DNA of 36,777 nt from DAISJD01 sp036821645 (GTDB taxonomy: Bacteria; Pseudomonadota; Alphaproteobacteria; ATCC43930; CGMCC-115725): contig DAISJD010000018.1 in NCBI GenBank assembly GCA_036821645.1, positions 1 to 36,777 of the forward strand, in the 5' to 3' direction. The notes under the pieces are model-generated. The model made no database searches. It was not told the DNA's origin and saw nothing but the letters and a program-made list of their open reading frames with translations. Position 1 is the stretch's first letter; every line of letters begins with the position of its first letter. The position numbers and the translations under genes were made by a program. Shown here one piece after another: positions 23,530 through 31,276 of the stretch.

Positions 23530-24515
23530 CAGGCCGCCTGCACGAGCAGCAAGGGTTCGTAAAACTGGCGGATGAGCGCACGGATCGCCGCTACATCGTG
23601 CAGTTGATTGACGGCCGCGCGAAATTCGGCCGATCCAGGCAGACCTTTTGAATACCAGGCGAGATGCTTGCGCGCCATACGAATGCCGGTCTCGGCGCCG
23701 TAATGGCTCAACATGGCCTCGAAATGATCCAGCATGGTTTGATATTGGATGGCAAGCGGCGGGTCGGCAATACGCTCGCCACGGGTCAAAAACCGACTGA
23801 CCTGATGAATGAGCCAAGGCTTGCCGTAAGTGCCGCGCCCGATCATCACCCCATCGGCCCCCGATTGGGCAAGTGCGGTAACGGCATCGTCAACACAGAG
23901 TATGTCGCCATTGGCGATCACGGGGATTTTTACTGCCTCTTTGACCGACCGGATAAAGGCCCAATCGGCCGTGCCGGTATAAAGTTGGCAGCGGGTGCGG
24001 CCATGGATCGTCACCATCTTGATGCCGCAGGATTCGGCAATGCGCGCCAAATTGGGGGCGTTCAGATGGCTGTGATCCCAGCCCATGCGCATCTTCACGG
24101 TGACGGGAATCGATACCGCTTTCACCGTCGCCTCAAGAATGCGCGCCGCCGTCAACTCGTCGCGCATCAAGGCTGAACCGGCATGGCCGTTCACGACTTT
24201 TTTGACGGGACAACCGAAATTGATATCGATGATATTGGCGCCCAAATCCTGATTGAGGCGTGCGGCCTCGGCCATCACCTCGGGTTCGCACCCCGCCAAT
24301 TGGACGGCACTTACGGCCTCTTCCGGGGCGCGTTCGACCATTTTCAGACTTTGACGAGTATGGCGGATCATGGCTTGGCTAGCGATCATTTCCGAGACGA
24401 GTAGGCCAGCCCCGAACTGCTTGACGATCCGGCGAAACGGCATATCCGACACACCAGACATCGGGGCGAGGATCACCGGCTCTTCAATCCGAATGGGACC
24501 GATCTCAATGGTCAT
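23529..24515 (-). CDS. dusB: tRNA-dihydrouridine synthase DusB (NifR3)
   Basis: A 328-residue FMN enzyme that reduces uridine in the tRNA D-loop. The N-terminal ILAPMSGVSDMPFRRI is typical. The catalytic Cys is Cys102 in INFGCPVKKVVNGHAGSAL. KMRMGWD, IHGRTR and FMN-phosphate-binding GVMIGRGTYGKPW complete the signature. It is the first gene of the ntr operon, as in Rhodobacter and Azospirillum, where it was called nifR3. The ATG at 24515 is preceded by TAAAAA rather than a good purine-rich ribosome site. Just upstream are two small inverted repeats. Confidence 0.97.
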   Translation of the reverse strand: MTIEIGPIRIEEPVILAPMSGVSDMPFRRIVKQFGAGLLVSEMIASQAMIRHTRQSLKMVERAPEEAVSAVQLAGCEPEVMAEAARLNQDLGANIIDINFGCPVKKVVNGHAGSALMRDELTAARILEATVKAVSIPVTVKMRMGWDHSHLNAPNLARIAESCGIKMVTIHGRTRCQLYTGTADWAFIRSVKEAVKIPVIANGDILCVDDAVTALAQSGADGVMIGRGTYGKPWLIHQVSRFLTRGERIADPPLAIQYQTMLDHFEAMLSHYGAETGIRMARKHLAWYSKGLPGSAEFRAAVNQLHDVAAIRALIRQFYEPLLLVQAA

Positions 24516-24880
24516 TTTTTAGGCACACCTAATCACTGCTCAGATAATGAGCAGGATAAGCCTGTTTCATCATCCGTACAAGGGCGGCAACCGATCTGCG
24601 GCCCGCGCGCAAAGCAAGGCACATTCGCCCGGAATGCATAATTTAAATTCAATCGAAAACAATAAAAGACACATGATCTTCTAAAAACTCAGAATAATAT
24701 GGCGGAAAAAAATAATCCAATTTTTTCAAAGAGAAATCAGGCCCCCCGCGATCAGGGACGCGACATCGGACGACCGGATCGGCGGAATAACGGGCATTCT
24801 ATGACACAGGTCAAGGCCTTATCGCCCCGAAACCAGCATGATTACCGGGCATAGGACAGACTCATAGAGGAAGAAGGACG
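24516..24880. promoter_or_regulatory. Divergent dusB-ntr operon / oleate hydratase intergenic region
   Basis: A 365-bp gap with no gene, which must carry both promoters. Near dusB there is a perfect hairpin CTGCTCA-GATAA-TGAGCAG (24536-24554) and, between it and the start codon, the small palindrome TAGGCACACCTA (24520-24531). The centre (24640-24740) is AT-rich and holds several -10-like TATAAT-type sequences, but no single promoter stands out. The ribosome site of oleate hydratase (AGGAAGAAGGA) precedes 24881. Confidence 0.5.
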
Positions 24881-26482
24881 ATGCACAATACCCCCCAACC
24901 GGCCGTATCCGTAGAGCGCGCGTGGCTTGTCGGCGGCGGCATCGCCTCGCTTGCCGCTGCGGTCTATCTGATCCGGGATGCGGGACTGCCGGGACATGCC
25001 GTTCATATCCTGGAAGAATCCGCTGTGATCGGCGGCGCGTTGGACGGGTCGCACACGAACGGCGGCTATGTCACCCGTGGCGGCCGGATGCTTGAGGAAG
25101 AGGCCTATCAAAAATTATGGGATCTTCTGGATACGATCCCATCCCTCGATCATCCGGGCCGATCGGTGCGCGCCGACATCCTTGCGTTCAATGCGGCGGT
25201 AAAAACCGAGGCCAAGGCCCGTCTCATCGATCAAAACCACCAGATCATGGATGCGGCCGCCTATGGGTTCAACAACCGGGATCGGATCGAACTCACCCGT
25301 CTTTTGGCCGCACCGGAATATTGGCTGAAAGATCGGCGGATCGATACGCTTTTTTCGGCGCATTTCTTCGAAACCAATTTCTGGCAGATGTGGCGCACCA
25401 CCTTTGCCTTTCAAAATTGGCACAGTGCCGTCGAATTGAAGCGGTATTTCCTGCGCTTCATTCAAGAATTTCCCCGGATCCATACCCTGTCGGGGGTCCG
25501 GCGCACCCGCTATAATCAGTATGATGCGATCGTCCGCCCGATCGAGGCATGGTTGCAGGGGCAAGGGGTCATCCTCGAACGGGGCACGCGGGTGACAGAC
25601 ATCGGCTTTGATCTCAAGAACCCTCACCACCGGCGCGCCACCGCCATCCTGGTCGCAACGCCGTCCGGGCCGCGGGAAATTCCGCTCGGCGCGGGCGATT
25701 TGGTGATGGTCACGCTGGGGTCCATTACCGCCGATGCGGGCTTCGGCGGCAACGACACGGTCCCACCCCTGATCCGCGATCGTGTCGATGGCGGCTGGGC
25801 CTTGTGGGAAACCCTCTCGGCCAAAGCCCCCGATTTCGGACGACCGGAACGGTTTTTCGGACCGATCGACGAGAATAAATGGGAATCTTTCACCTTGACC
25901 ATGCATGGCGACCGATTATTGCGGCGGATCGTCGAATTTTCCGGCAATGCCCCCGGAACCGGGGCCTTGATGACATTCCCGCACGCGCCTTGGCTGCTGT
26001 CGATCGTGGTCCCCCATCAACCGCACTTTCCCAATCTGCCGAAAGATACCTATACGCTTTGGGGCTATGGACTGTTTGTCGACGCCAAAGGCAAGACGAT
26101 CGATAAAACCATGGCAGAATGCACGGGCCATGAAATTCTGCGCGAACTCGTCCATTGTCTGGGCTTCGACGACGAATTGACGGCGATCATCGCCGAAACC
26201 GATGTGGTCAGCGTGATGTTGCCTTATGCATCGGCCCTGTTCAGCCCGCGCAGCCCCGGCGATCGCCCCCTTGTCATCCCCAATGGGGCACAGAATTTCG
26301 CGTTTTTAGGTGAATTCGTCGAACTGCCCGAGGATACCGTGTTCACCGTGGAATATTCGGTTCATACCGCCATGCAAGCCGTCTATCGGCTCTGTCGGCT
26401 GGGACGGGAAATCCCCCCGCTTTATCACGGGCTCGGCGAGCCGCAAATCTGGTTGGACTCATTGGAAGCGGCCTTTCATTAA
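24881..26482 (+). CDS. ohyA: Oleate hydratase (MCRA family, FAD-dependent)
   Basis: A 533-residue flavoprotein of the oleate hydratase (MCRA) family, which adds water across the cis-9 double bond of oleic acid to form 10-hydroxystearate. The FAD-binding Rossmann motif is WLVGGGIASLAAAVYLIRDA (residues 15-34). The family block GGRMLEEEAYQKLWDLL (67-83), which holds an acidic cluster near where the family's catalytic Glu lies, is followed by the IPSLDHPGRSV segment. NFWQMWRTTFAFQNWHSA, YNQYDAIVRPI and FLGEFVELPEDTVFTVEYSV are also family-specific. The length is slightly below that of many oleate hydratases (about 560-640). The start has AAGGA 4-9 bases upstream. No neighbour explains induction. 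It may detoxify unsaturated fatty acids or make hydroxy fatty acids. Confidence 0.93.
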   Translation: MHNTPQPAVSVERAWLVGGGIASLAAAVYLIRDAGLPGHAVHILEESAVIGGALDGSHTNGGYVTRGGRMLEEEAYQKLWDLLDTIPSLDHPGRSVRADILAFNAAVKTEAKARLIDQNHQIMDAAAYGFNNRDRIELTRLLAAPEYWLKDRRIDTLFSAHFFETNFWQMWRTTFAFQNWHSAVELKRYFLRFIQEFPRIHTLSGVRRTRYNQYDAIVRPIEAWLQGQGVILERGTRVTDIGFDLKNPHHRRATAILVATPSGPREIPLGAGDLVMVTLGSITADAGFGGNDTVPPLIRDRVDGGWALWETLSAKAPDFGRPERFFGPIDENKWESFTLTMHGDRLLRRIVEFSGNAPGTGALMTFPHAPWLLSIVVPHQPHFPNLPKDTYTLWGYGLFVDAKGKTIDKTMAECTGHEILRELVHCLGFDDELTAIIAETDVVSVMLPYASALFSPRSPGDRPLVIPNGAQNFAFLGEFVELPEDTVFTVEYSVHTAMQAVYRLCRLGREIPPLYHGLGEPQIWLDSLEAAFH

Positions 26483-26495
26483 AAGGCCGCTTCCA
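26463..26495. terminator. 14-bp hairpin spanning the oleate hydratase stop codon
   Basis: TGGAAGCGGCCTTT (26463-26476) pairs exactly with AAAGGCCGCTTCCA (26482-26495) across the loop CATTA. The stem contains the last codons of oleate hydratase, and the loop carries most of its TAA stop. No U tract follows. It lies between convergent genes, so a terminator or 3'-end stabiliser is likely. Confidence 0.6.
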
Positions 26496-26523
26496 TGGCC
26501 CTTGCAAACAAACTGAGATGGGC

Positions 26524-27171
26524 TCAGACGGCCTTGCTGCGGTTTTGCCAAGCGAAGGCACTGTCGCCCGGCTGTCCCTCGATCATAACCATGTGGATCC
26601 ACAGCATGGCATAAGGTTCCAATAGACGGGAAACCGATAGGGCACCGGCATCTATCGGGGCAAAGCCGAGATCCGCGATCAGACCCATCACCAACGGTTT
26701 ATGAGCCGCCTCATCGCCGGCAACGAACATCGTCGGCGGCACCCCATAGCCCCCAGTGTCGGCCATCACGGCACTGCCTACTTGATTGAGAGCCTTATAG
26801 ACGAACGCACCGGGGACCAAGGCTGCCACGGTTTCGCCGCCGGATGTAGAGAACCCAAGGGCTAGACCCAACCCATCCGGCCCCATCGTCAAGGGGTTCG
26901 TCACATCGATCAAAATTTTCTCCCGAAGATCCCCGCACGCTTGCAGGGCATCGGCCACGCCATGCCACATCACCGCCAAGACGATCACCTCGGCCCCCTG
27001 GACCGCCGCCGCAACCGTATGAACACTGGCCCCGGCGATCCGATCCGTAAGGGAGGCGTGTTTTGGATTGTCGGGATCGCGCACGCCATAGCGGATCTGA
27101 TGGCCGGACCGCGCCCAATTGCCACCCAACGCCTTGCCGACCGCACCCGCACCGATTATCGCAATGTGCAT
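26524..27171 (-). CDS. NADPH-dependent F420 reductase-like oxidoreductase
   Basis: A 215-residue Rossmann-fold protein of the F420-dependent NADP oxidoreductase-like family (pfam F420_oxidored). The N-terminus MHIAIIGAGAVGKALGGNWA is the dinucleotide-binding motif, followed by GVRDPDNPKH, EVIVLAVMWHGVADAL and ILIDVTNPLT. FVYKALNQVGSAVMA and FVAGDEAAHKPLVMGLIADL are typical of bacterial relatives that use NADPH but not necessarily F420. I chose ATG 27171 because AGAGGGAAG precedes it and it gives the conserved start; the longer in-frame extension runs into the divergent regulator region. The LysR gene next door diverges with a 72-bp gap and is the likely regulator. The substrate is unknown. 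Confidence 0.85.
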   Translation of the reverse strand: MHIAIIGAGAVGKALGGNWARSGHQIRYGVRDPDNPKHASLTDRIAGASVHTVAAAVQGAEVIVLAVMWHGVADALQACGDLREKILIDVTNPLTMGPDGLGLALGFSTSGGETVAALVPGAFVYKALNQVGSAVMADTGGYGVPPTMFVAGDEAAHKPLVMGLIADLGFAPIDAGALSVSRLLEPYAMLWIHMVMIEGQPGDSAFAWQNRSKAV

Positions 27172-27243
27172 GATCTTCCCTCTTGGTTTGTCGATGACGA
27201 CACGGTACGCTCGGCCTATTATGAAAATAACTGAAATCGATTC
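27172..27243. promoter_or_regulatory. Divergent promoter region of oxidoreductase and LysR regulator
   Basis: The 72-bp gap and the first LysR codons hold AT-rich inverted repeats: TTAT-GAAA-ATAA (27219-27230), ATGAA-N15-TTCAT (27221-27245) and ATTAT-N8-ATAAT (27250-27267). A LysR operator here would fit the classic divergent arrangement. The sites are candidates only. Confidence 0.45.
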
Positions 27244-28173
27244 ATGATGATTATCGATATCAATAATATCCGGCGGCTCGATCTCACCCTGCTTATTGTG
27301 CTGCGCGATCTCATCCGACATCGCAAAACCACCCGCGTCGCAGACAATCTCGGTCTTGGGCAATCGGCGATCAGCCATAGTCTCGCACGTCTGCGCGATA
27401 TCTTTGGCGATCCCCTGTTCGTCCGCCGCCCGGACGGGCTCGAACCAACCGACCGTGCCCTAAGGCTATTGCCGGTCATCGATCAAGTCCTCAGCCTCGT
27501 CGAGCAGGCGGTTCGGGACGACCACAGTTTCGACCCCGCGAACGCTCGCCGCACCTTTCGCATCGCCGCCAACGACTATGTCTCATCGCTTATCGCCCCG
27601 CCGCTGATCGCGGCTTTGGCGGCCAAGGCCCCTGCGGCCCGGCTATCGATCGACTTTGCCGTCGGCGCACAGGCTGTGGAACGCCTGCGCCGCCATGAAA
27701 TCGATCTCGCAATCGGCCGGTTCGACCTGATGGCCGATGATGTCGAGACGCGATTCCTCTTCGATGAATCCTTCGTCACCATCATGGGGCCGACCCATCC
27801 CTTGCGCCATCGCCCGCTCGATCTCGCGGGTTTTTTGGCTGAGGATCATGTTCTGGTCTCGTTTCAAGGCGGGTTCTCCGGGTTCGTCGATACCGCCCTC
27901 GCAAAAATCAACCGTCAGCGCCGGATCGTCGCCAGCGTACCACTGTTCATGTCTGCCATCGCATTGGTTGGACAAACACATCTTATTGCAACCATTCCGG
28001 CACGGCTTGCCCGCAAACAGGCGGCCTTGTTCGGCCTCGTCGTGAAGCCGACCCCCCTCGATCTGCCGAATTTCGCGCTCTATGCGTTACGCCACCACCG
28101 CACCGCCCACGACCAAGCGACCGATTGGCTTGCGGCAATGGTGCAAACGGTCGTGCAAGAAATATCCGCCTGA
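27244..28173 (+). CDS. LysR family transcriptional regulator
   Basis: A 309-residue regulator with an N-terminal winged helix-turn-helix (GLGQSAISHSLARLRDIFG, residues 37-55, followed by DPLFVRRPDGLEPT) and a periplasmic-binding-protein-like effector domain. The wording DLTLLIVLRDLIRHRKTTRVA places it in the NodD-like subgroup. The effector domain carries IDLAIGRF, ESFVTIMGPTHPL and ALVGQTHLIATIPARLA. It diverges from the F420 reductase-like gene 72 bp away, the usual arrangement for a LysR protein and its target. The start ATGATG at 27244 has only a weak ribosome site. The effector is unknown. Confidence 0.93.
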   Translation: MMIIDINNIRRLDLTLLIVLRDLIRHRKTTRVADNLGLGQSAISHSLARLRDIFGDPLFVRRPDGLEPTDRALRLLPVIDQVLSLVEQAVRDDHSFDPANARRTFRIAANDYVSSLIAPPLIAALAAKAPAARLSIDFAVGAQAVERLRRHEIDLAIGRFDLMADDVETRFLFDESFVTIMGPTHPLRHRPLDLAGFLAEDHVLVSFQGGFSGFVDTALAKINRQRRIVASVPLFMSAIALVGQTHLIATIPARLARKQAALFGLVVKPTPLDLPNFALYALRHHRTAHDQATDWLAAMVQTVVQEISA

Positions 28174-28336
28174 ACGTCGCAAAAAAGAAAAAGCAAGCCC
28201 CCCGCATCCCCTATCATTTCGCCACAATCCAGGCGTCAATTACACGGGTTCGCCATCGGCTTGTTCTATCTTGCCAGGATGCGGCAAGTAAGGCATTTCT
28301 TTGGCCTATGGAATTTTGCTCCTTCGGAGATCTGTT

Positions 28337-29053
28337 ATGATTGATCCGCGTCCCACCCGGCGTCATTTCTTGCGCGGTGCCCCGTCGGCCTTGCTGTTGG
28401 CCAGTGTCCCGTTCGGTCTTGCCATGGGGGTCGAACCGGCACACGCGGCCAGCGATCAGGAGGATCTGGTCGATCGCGCCCGCCTCACCTTGAGCGATCT
28501 TGCCAAGGATCAATCCTTCGGCAATGCCAAGACCCTGCTGGCAAAGGCGCGCGGCGTGATGATCGCACCGTCGCTTGTGAAGGGCGGCTTCATTTTCGGC
28601 GGCGAAGGCGGTCAGGCCGTCATTCTGACCAAGGGCGGCGACGGTCAATGGGGCTATCCCGCCTTCTATACGATCGCCTCGGTTTCGGTCGGATTCCAGA
28701 TCGGCCTGCAAGAAGCCGAAGTGATCGCCCTCATCATGAGCGACAAGGCCCTGTCGGCGTTTCTCGAAGATGAATTCAAGGTGGGGGCCCAGGCCGGCCT
28801 TTCGATCGTGACCCTGGGATCCAATGCCGAGGCGGCCGTGACCAGCACGGTTGCCGCCGACATCATCGTCTGGTCGTCGGCTTCCGGTCTTTATGGCGGG
28901 CTTGCGCTCAATGGGTCGATCATCAAGCCGCGCCATCGCTGGAACGAGGCTTATTACGGCCGGTCCGTATCCGTATCCGACGTCCTTTTGAAAGGCAAGG
29001 CCCGCAACAATAATGCCGATCGCCTGCGCCAAAGTCTCGCAACCTTCCGGTAA
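28337..29053 (+). CDS. SYLF (Ysc84) domain protein with twin-arginine-type signal
   Basis: A 238-residue exported protein of the SYLF/DUF500 lipid-binding family. Family blocks include DQSFGNAKTLLAKARGVMIA, FIFGGEGGQAVI, IASVSVGFQIGLQEAEVIAL and ADIIVWSSASGLYGGLALNG. The N-terminus TRRHFLRG resembles a Tat motif, followed by a hydrophobic stretch and a cleavage site AHA before residue 40. I chose ATG 28337 because GGAG lies 8 bases upstream; an in-frame TTG at 28301 would bury the signal peptide behind 12 extra residues. Bacterial SYLF proteins are little studied; eukaryotic ones bind phosphoinositides. An intrinsic terminator follows. Confidence 0.9.
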   Translation: MIDPRPTRRHFLRGAPSALLLASVPFGLAMGVEPAHAASDQEDLVDRARLTLSDLAKDQSFGNAKTLLAKARGVMIAPSLVKGGFIFGGEGGQAVILTKGGDGQWGYPAFYTIASVSVGFQIGLQEAEVIALIMSDKALSAFLEDEFKVGAQAGLSIVTLGSNAEAAVTSTVAADIIVWSSASGLYGGLALNGSIIKPRHRWNEAYYGRSVSVSDVLLKGKARNNNADRLRQSLATFR

Positions 29054-29088
29054 CGGGCGAAACCGGGTACGGGCATGAAAACGCATAG

Positions 29089-29117
29089 CCCGCCTGCATG
29101 GATCGCAGGCGGGTTTT
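29089..29117 (+). terminator. Rho-independent terminator after the SYLF gene
   Basis: CCCGCCTGC (29089-29097) pairs with GCAGGCGGG (29105-29113) across ATGGATC and is followed by TTTT. It lies 36 bp past the SYLF stop, the classic position and layout. Confidence 0.88.
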
Positions 29118-29174
29118 CCGTCATTCGGGGCTGGATTTAGCGGCATCATCCTCTACACTCTTTGTCATCCGTCA

Positions 29175-29227
29175 GGCATGCCGCGACGGGCTTTGTCGCC
29201 CGTTCGGCATATCATGACGGGCTTTGT
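29175..29227 (+). repeat. Two direct repeats upstream of cysE
   Basis: GGCAT-N5-GACGGGCTTTGT occurs twice, at 29175-29196 and 29206-29227, in the same orientation and exactly 31 bp apart, close to three helical turns. The second copy ends 35 bp before the cysE start. A paired binding site for a regulator is one reading; a small chance duplication is another. Confidence 0.65.
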
Positions 29228-29262
29228 GGGACCGAAAACCGACACGAAGAGGATAGCCTGCC

Positions 29263-30132
29263 ATGCCGATCGCCTTGCAGAGTGCGCTTGCAGCACGATC
29301 GCACCACGACGACGCGTCGCCCGGCCCTGCGATGAATGCGCCCCGCCCAGATCTTTGGCCGCAAATTCGCGCAGACGCCGCCCGGATAGCGTCGCGCGAA
29401 CGGTTGCTGCGTCCCTTCATGCAGGATGCGGTTCTGGACCAACCCTCCTTCGCCGCCGCCCTTGCAAGCCAGCTCAGCCGCAAATTGAGCCAAGCCCCGC
29501 TCATGACCCCCGACCTTGCCCATCTCGTCCAAGAAGCGTTCGAGGACGATCCGGGGATCGTGGATGCGGCGATGGCCGATCTCGTGGCGATCGTCACCCG
29601 CGACCCTGCCGTCGACGATGCGATCGTGCCATTCCTTTATTTTAAGGGTTTTCATGCGTTGGAATGGCATCGGGTCGGTCACTGGCTCTGGTGCCATGGT
29701 CGCCACGATCTTGCCCATTTCCTGCAAAGCCGTGTCTCGGAACTCTTCGCCATCGATATTCACCCCGCCGTCCCCGTTGGGTCGGGCGTCTTCATCGATC
29801 ACGGCACCGGCCTTGTGGTTGGGGAAACGGCATCGATCGGCAATGACGTTTCGATTCTGCAAGGGGTCACGTTGGGTGGGACCGGCAAAGAACATGGCAA
29901 CCGCCATCCGAAGGTGCGCGACGGCGTCTTGTTGGCCGCAGGGGCAACCGTGCTGGGCAATATCGAAATCGGGGCCAGGGCCAAAGTAGGTGCCAGCAGC
30001 GTCGTTTTGAAAGATGTCCCACCCTGCGCCACGGTCGTGGGCGTTCCGGCCAAAATCGTCGGGTGGTGCCGGGAAACGGCCCCCGCCTATTCCATGGATC
30101 AAACCATGCCGGAACATAGCTACGATATTTGA
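29263..30132 (+). CDS. cysE: Serine O-acetyltransferase
   Basis: A 289-residue acetyltransferase that makes O-acetylserine from serine and acetyl-CoA, the first step of cysteine synthesis. After an N-terminal helical domain (WPQIRADAARIASRE, FLYFKGFHALEWHRVGHWLW) comes the left-handed beta-helix. That region carries FAIDIHPAVPVGSGVFIDHG with the active-site Asp165/His167 and His180, then GLVVGETASIGNDVSI and VTLGGTGKEHGNRHP. The C-terminus ends in Ile (HSYDI); a terminal Ile is what docks CysE into cysteine synthase CysK, so a synthase complex is plausible. The ATG at 29263 has GAGGAT upstream; a second in-frame ATG (residue 24, MNAPRPDLW) is also possible. The next gene follows after 27 bp. 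Confidence 0.96.
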   Translation: MPIALQSALAARSHHDDASPGPAMNAPRPDLWPQIRADAARIASRERLLRPFMQDAVLDQPSFAAALASQLSRKLSQAPLMTPDLAHLVQEAFEDDPGIVDAAMADLVAIVTRDPAVDDAIVPFLYFKGFHALEWHRVGHWLWCHGRHDLAHFLQSRVSELFAIDIHPAVPVGSGVFIDHGTGLVVGETASIGNDVSILQGVTLGGTGKEHGNRHPKVRDGVLLAAGATVLGNIEIGARAKVGASSVVLKDVPPCATVVGVPAKIVGWCRETAPAYSMDQTMPEHSYDI

Positions 30133-30159
30133 TCCGCGCGCCGCACAGGGGGTCTCGCC

Positions 30160-31233
30160 ATGCCGCACAGTCACTTCGCCACCCGCCTTGGCCTTCGGTT
30201 TCCGATCGTTCAAGCCCCGATGATCGCACCCGGGGTCGGCTGGCAATTGGCGGCGGCAGTATCCGAGGCGGGGGGCCTGGGCTCGATCGGGGCGGCCGCC
30301 ATGAGCGTCGATCAGATCCGCACGGCCGTGGCCGAGATCCGCGCCGTCACGGACCGGCCGTTCAATCTCAATTTCTTCTGCCACCCGATGCCATCGCCCG
30401 ATCCGGCGCGCGCGGCGGCCTTCAAGGGGCGGCTTGCGCCCTATTTCGAGGAATTGGGCCTGTCGCCCGAGGATGATGTGCCGGTCGCAACCCGCGCCCC
30501 GTTCGATGCGGCTTTGGCCGATCTCATGGTCGAATTGCGTCCCGCCGTGGTCAGTTTTCATTTCGGCCTGCCCGAGGATGATCTTTTGTCCAAGGTCAGG
30601 GCAAGCGGGGCCGTTCTCATCGCCTCGGCCACCACGGTCGCCGAAGCACGCTTTCTCGAAGCGCGCGGCATCGATGCCGTCATCGCCCAAGGGGTTGAGG
30701 CGGGCGGCCATCGCGGTCTGTTCTTGAGCGACGACATCACGACCCAGGCAGGCGGCCTTTCCCTCATCCCTCAAATCGCCGATGCGGTGACGGTGCCCGT
30801 GATCGCGGCGGGCGGCATCGCCGACGGGCGCGGCATCGCCGCCGCCTTGATCCTGGGGGCCAACGCGGTTCAGATCGGCACCGCCTATCTCTTGAGCGAC
30901 GAAGCCAAGATCCCCGCCCATCACCGGGCCGCACTCATCGCCAGTACGGACAATAGCACCGCACTCACCAACCTTTTTACCGGCAGGCCCGCGCGCGGCA
31001 TCGTCAATCGCCTGATGCGCGAACAGGGGCCGATCGATCCCGCAGCCCCCGCCTTTCCGCTGGCCGCCCCAATCGTACAACCCTTGCGCCAAGCGGCAGA
31101 AGCCAAGGGATCGGGAGATTTCTCGCCCCTATGGTCCGGCATGTCCGCCGCCCTCGCCCGCCCAATGGCCGCAGGCCGCCTGACAGAGACCCTGTGGCAG
31201 GATTGTCTGGACCGCCTCCACCCGCCCGTCTGA
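30160..31233 (+). CDS. Nitronate monooxygenase family flavoprotein
   Basis: A 357-residue FMN-dependent TIM-barrel enzyme of the nitronate monooxygenase (2-nitropropane dioxygenase) family. The N-terminal FPIVQAPMIAPGVGWQLAAA and SEAGGLGSIGAA are typical. The catalytic His is His184 in QGVEAGGHRG. The FMN-phosphate site reads VIAAGGIADGRGIAAAL, then GANAVQIGTAYLLSDE. The family oxidises alkyl nitronates such as propionate-3-nitronate, but many members have unknown substrates. It lies 27 bp after cysE with GGGGG upstream of its ATG, so the two may be co-transcribed; a metabolic link to cysteine is not evident. The gene converges with the two-component regulator. Confidence 0.9.
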   Translation: MPHSHFATRLGLRFPIVQAPMIAPGVGWQLAAAVSEAGGLGSIGAAAMSVDQIRTAVAEIRAVTDRPFNLNFFCHPMPSPDPARAAAFKGRLAPYFEELGLSPEDDVPVATRAPFDAALADLMVELRPAVVSFHFGLPEDDLLSKVRASGAVLIASATTVAEARFLEARGIDAVIAQGVEAGGHRGLFLSDDITTQAGGLSLIPQIADAVTVPVIAAGGIADGRGIAAALILGANAVQIGTAYLLSDEAKIPAHHRAALIASTDNSTALTNLFTGRPARGIVNRLMREQGPIDPAAPAFPLAAPIVQPLRQAAEAKGSGDFSPLWSGMSAALARPMAAGRLTETLWQDCLDRLHPPV

Positions 31234-31235
31234 TG

Positions 31236-31276
31236 GTCTGACGCCCCGATCGTCAGACACCCTGATCGTCAGACAC
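31236..31276. repeat. Tandem 16-bp repeat with alternative hairpins at a convergent junction
   Basis: CCCGATCGTCAGACAC (31245-31260) is followed directly by CCTGATCGTCAGACAC (31261-31276), 15 of 16 bases identical. GTCTGACG at 31236-31243 can pair with CGTCAGAC in either copy. The block lies between the nitronate monooxygenase stop (31233) and the regulator stop (31269-31271), and reaches into the regulator's last codons. It may act as a bidirectional terminator. Confidence 0.65.

Noticed and set aside
23530..23817. N-terminal extension of NtrB into dusB
   Set aside because: The 96 extra residues read out of frame through dusB and show no PAS or other domain. The ATG at 23529 overlapping the dusB stop is the natural start.
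29212..31092. Open frame of 626 codons on the minus strand opposite cysE and the nitronate monooxygenase gene
   Set aside because: It is a by-product of codon bias in the two well-identified plus-strand genes. The translation is rich in Gly, Arg, Asp and His without domains and has no ribosome site.
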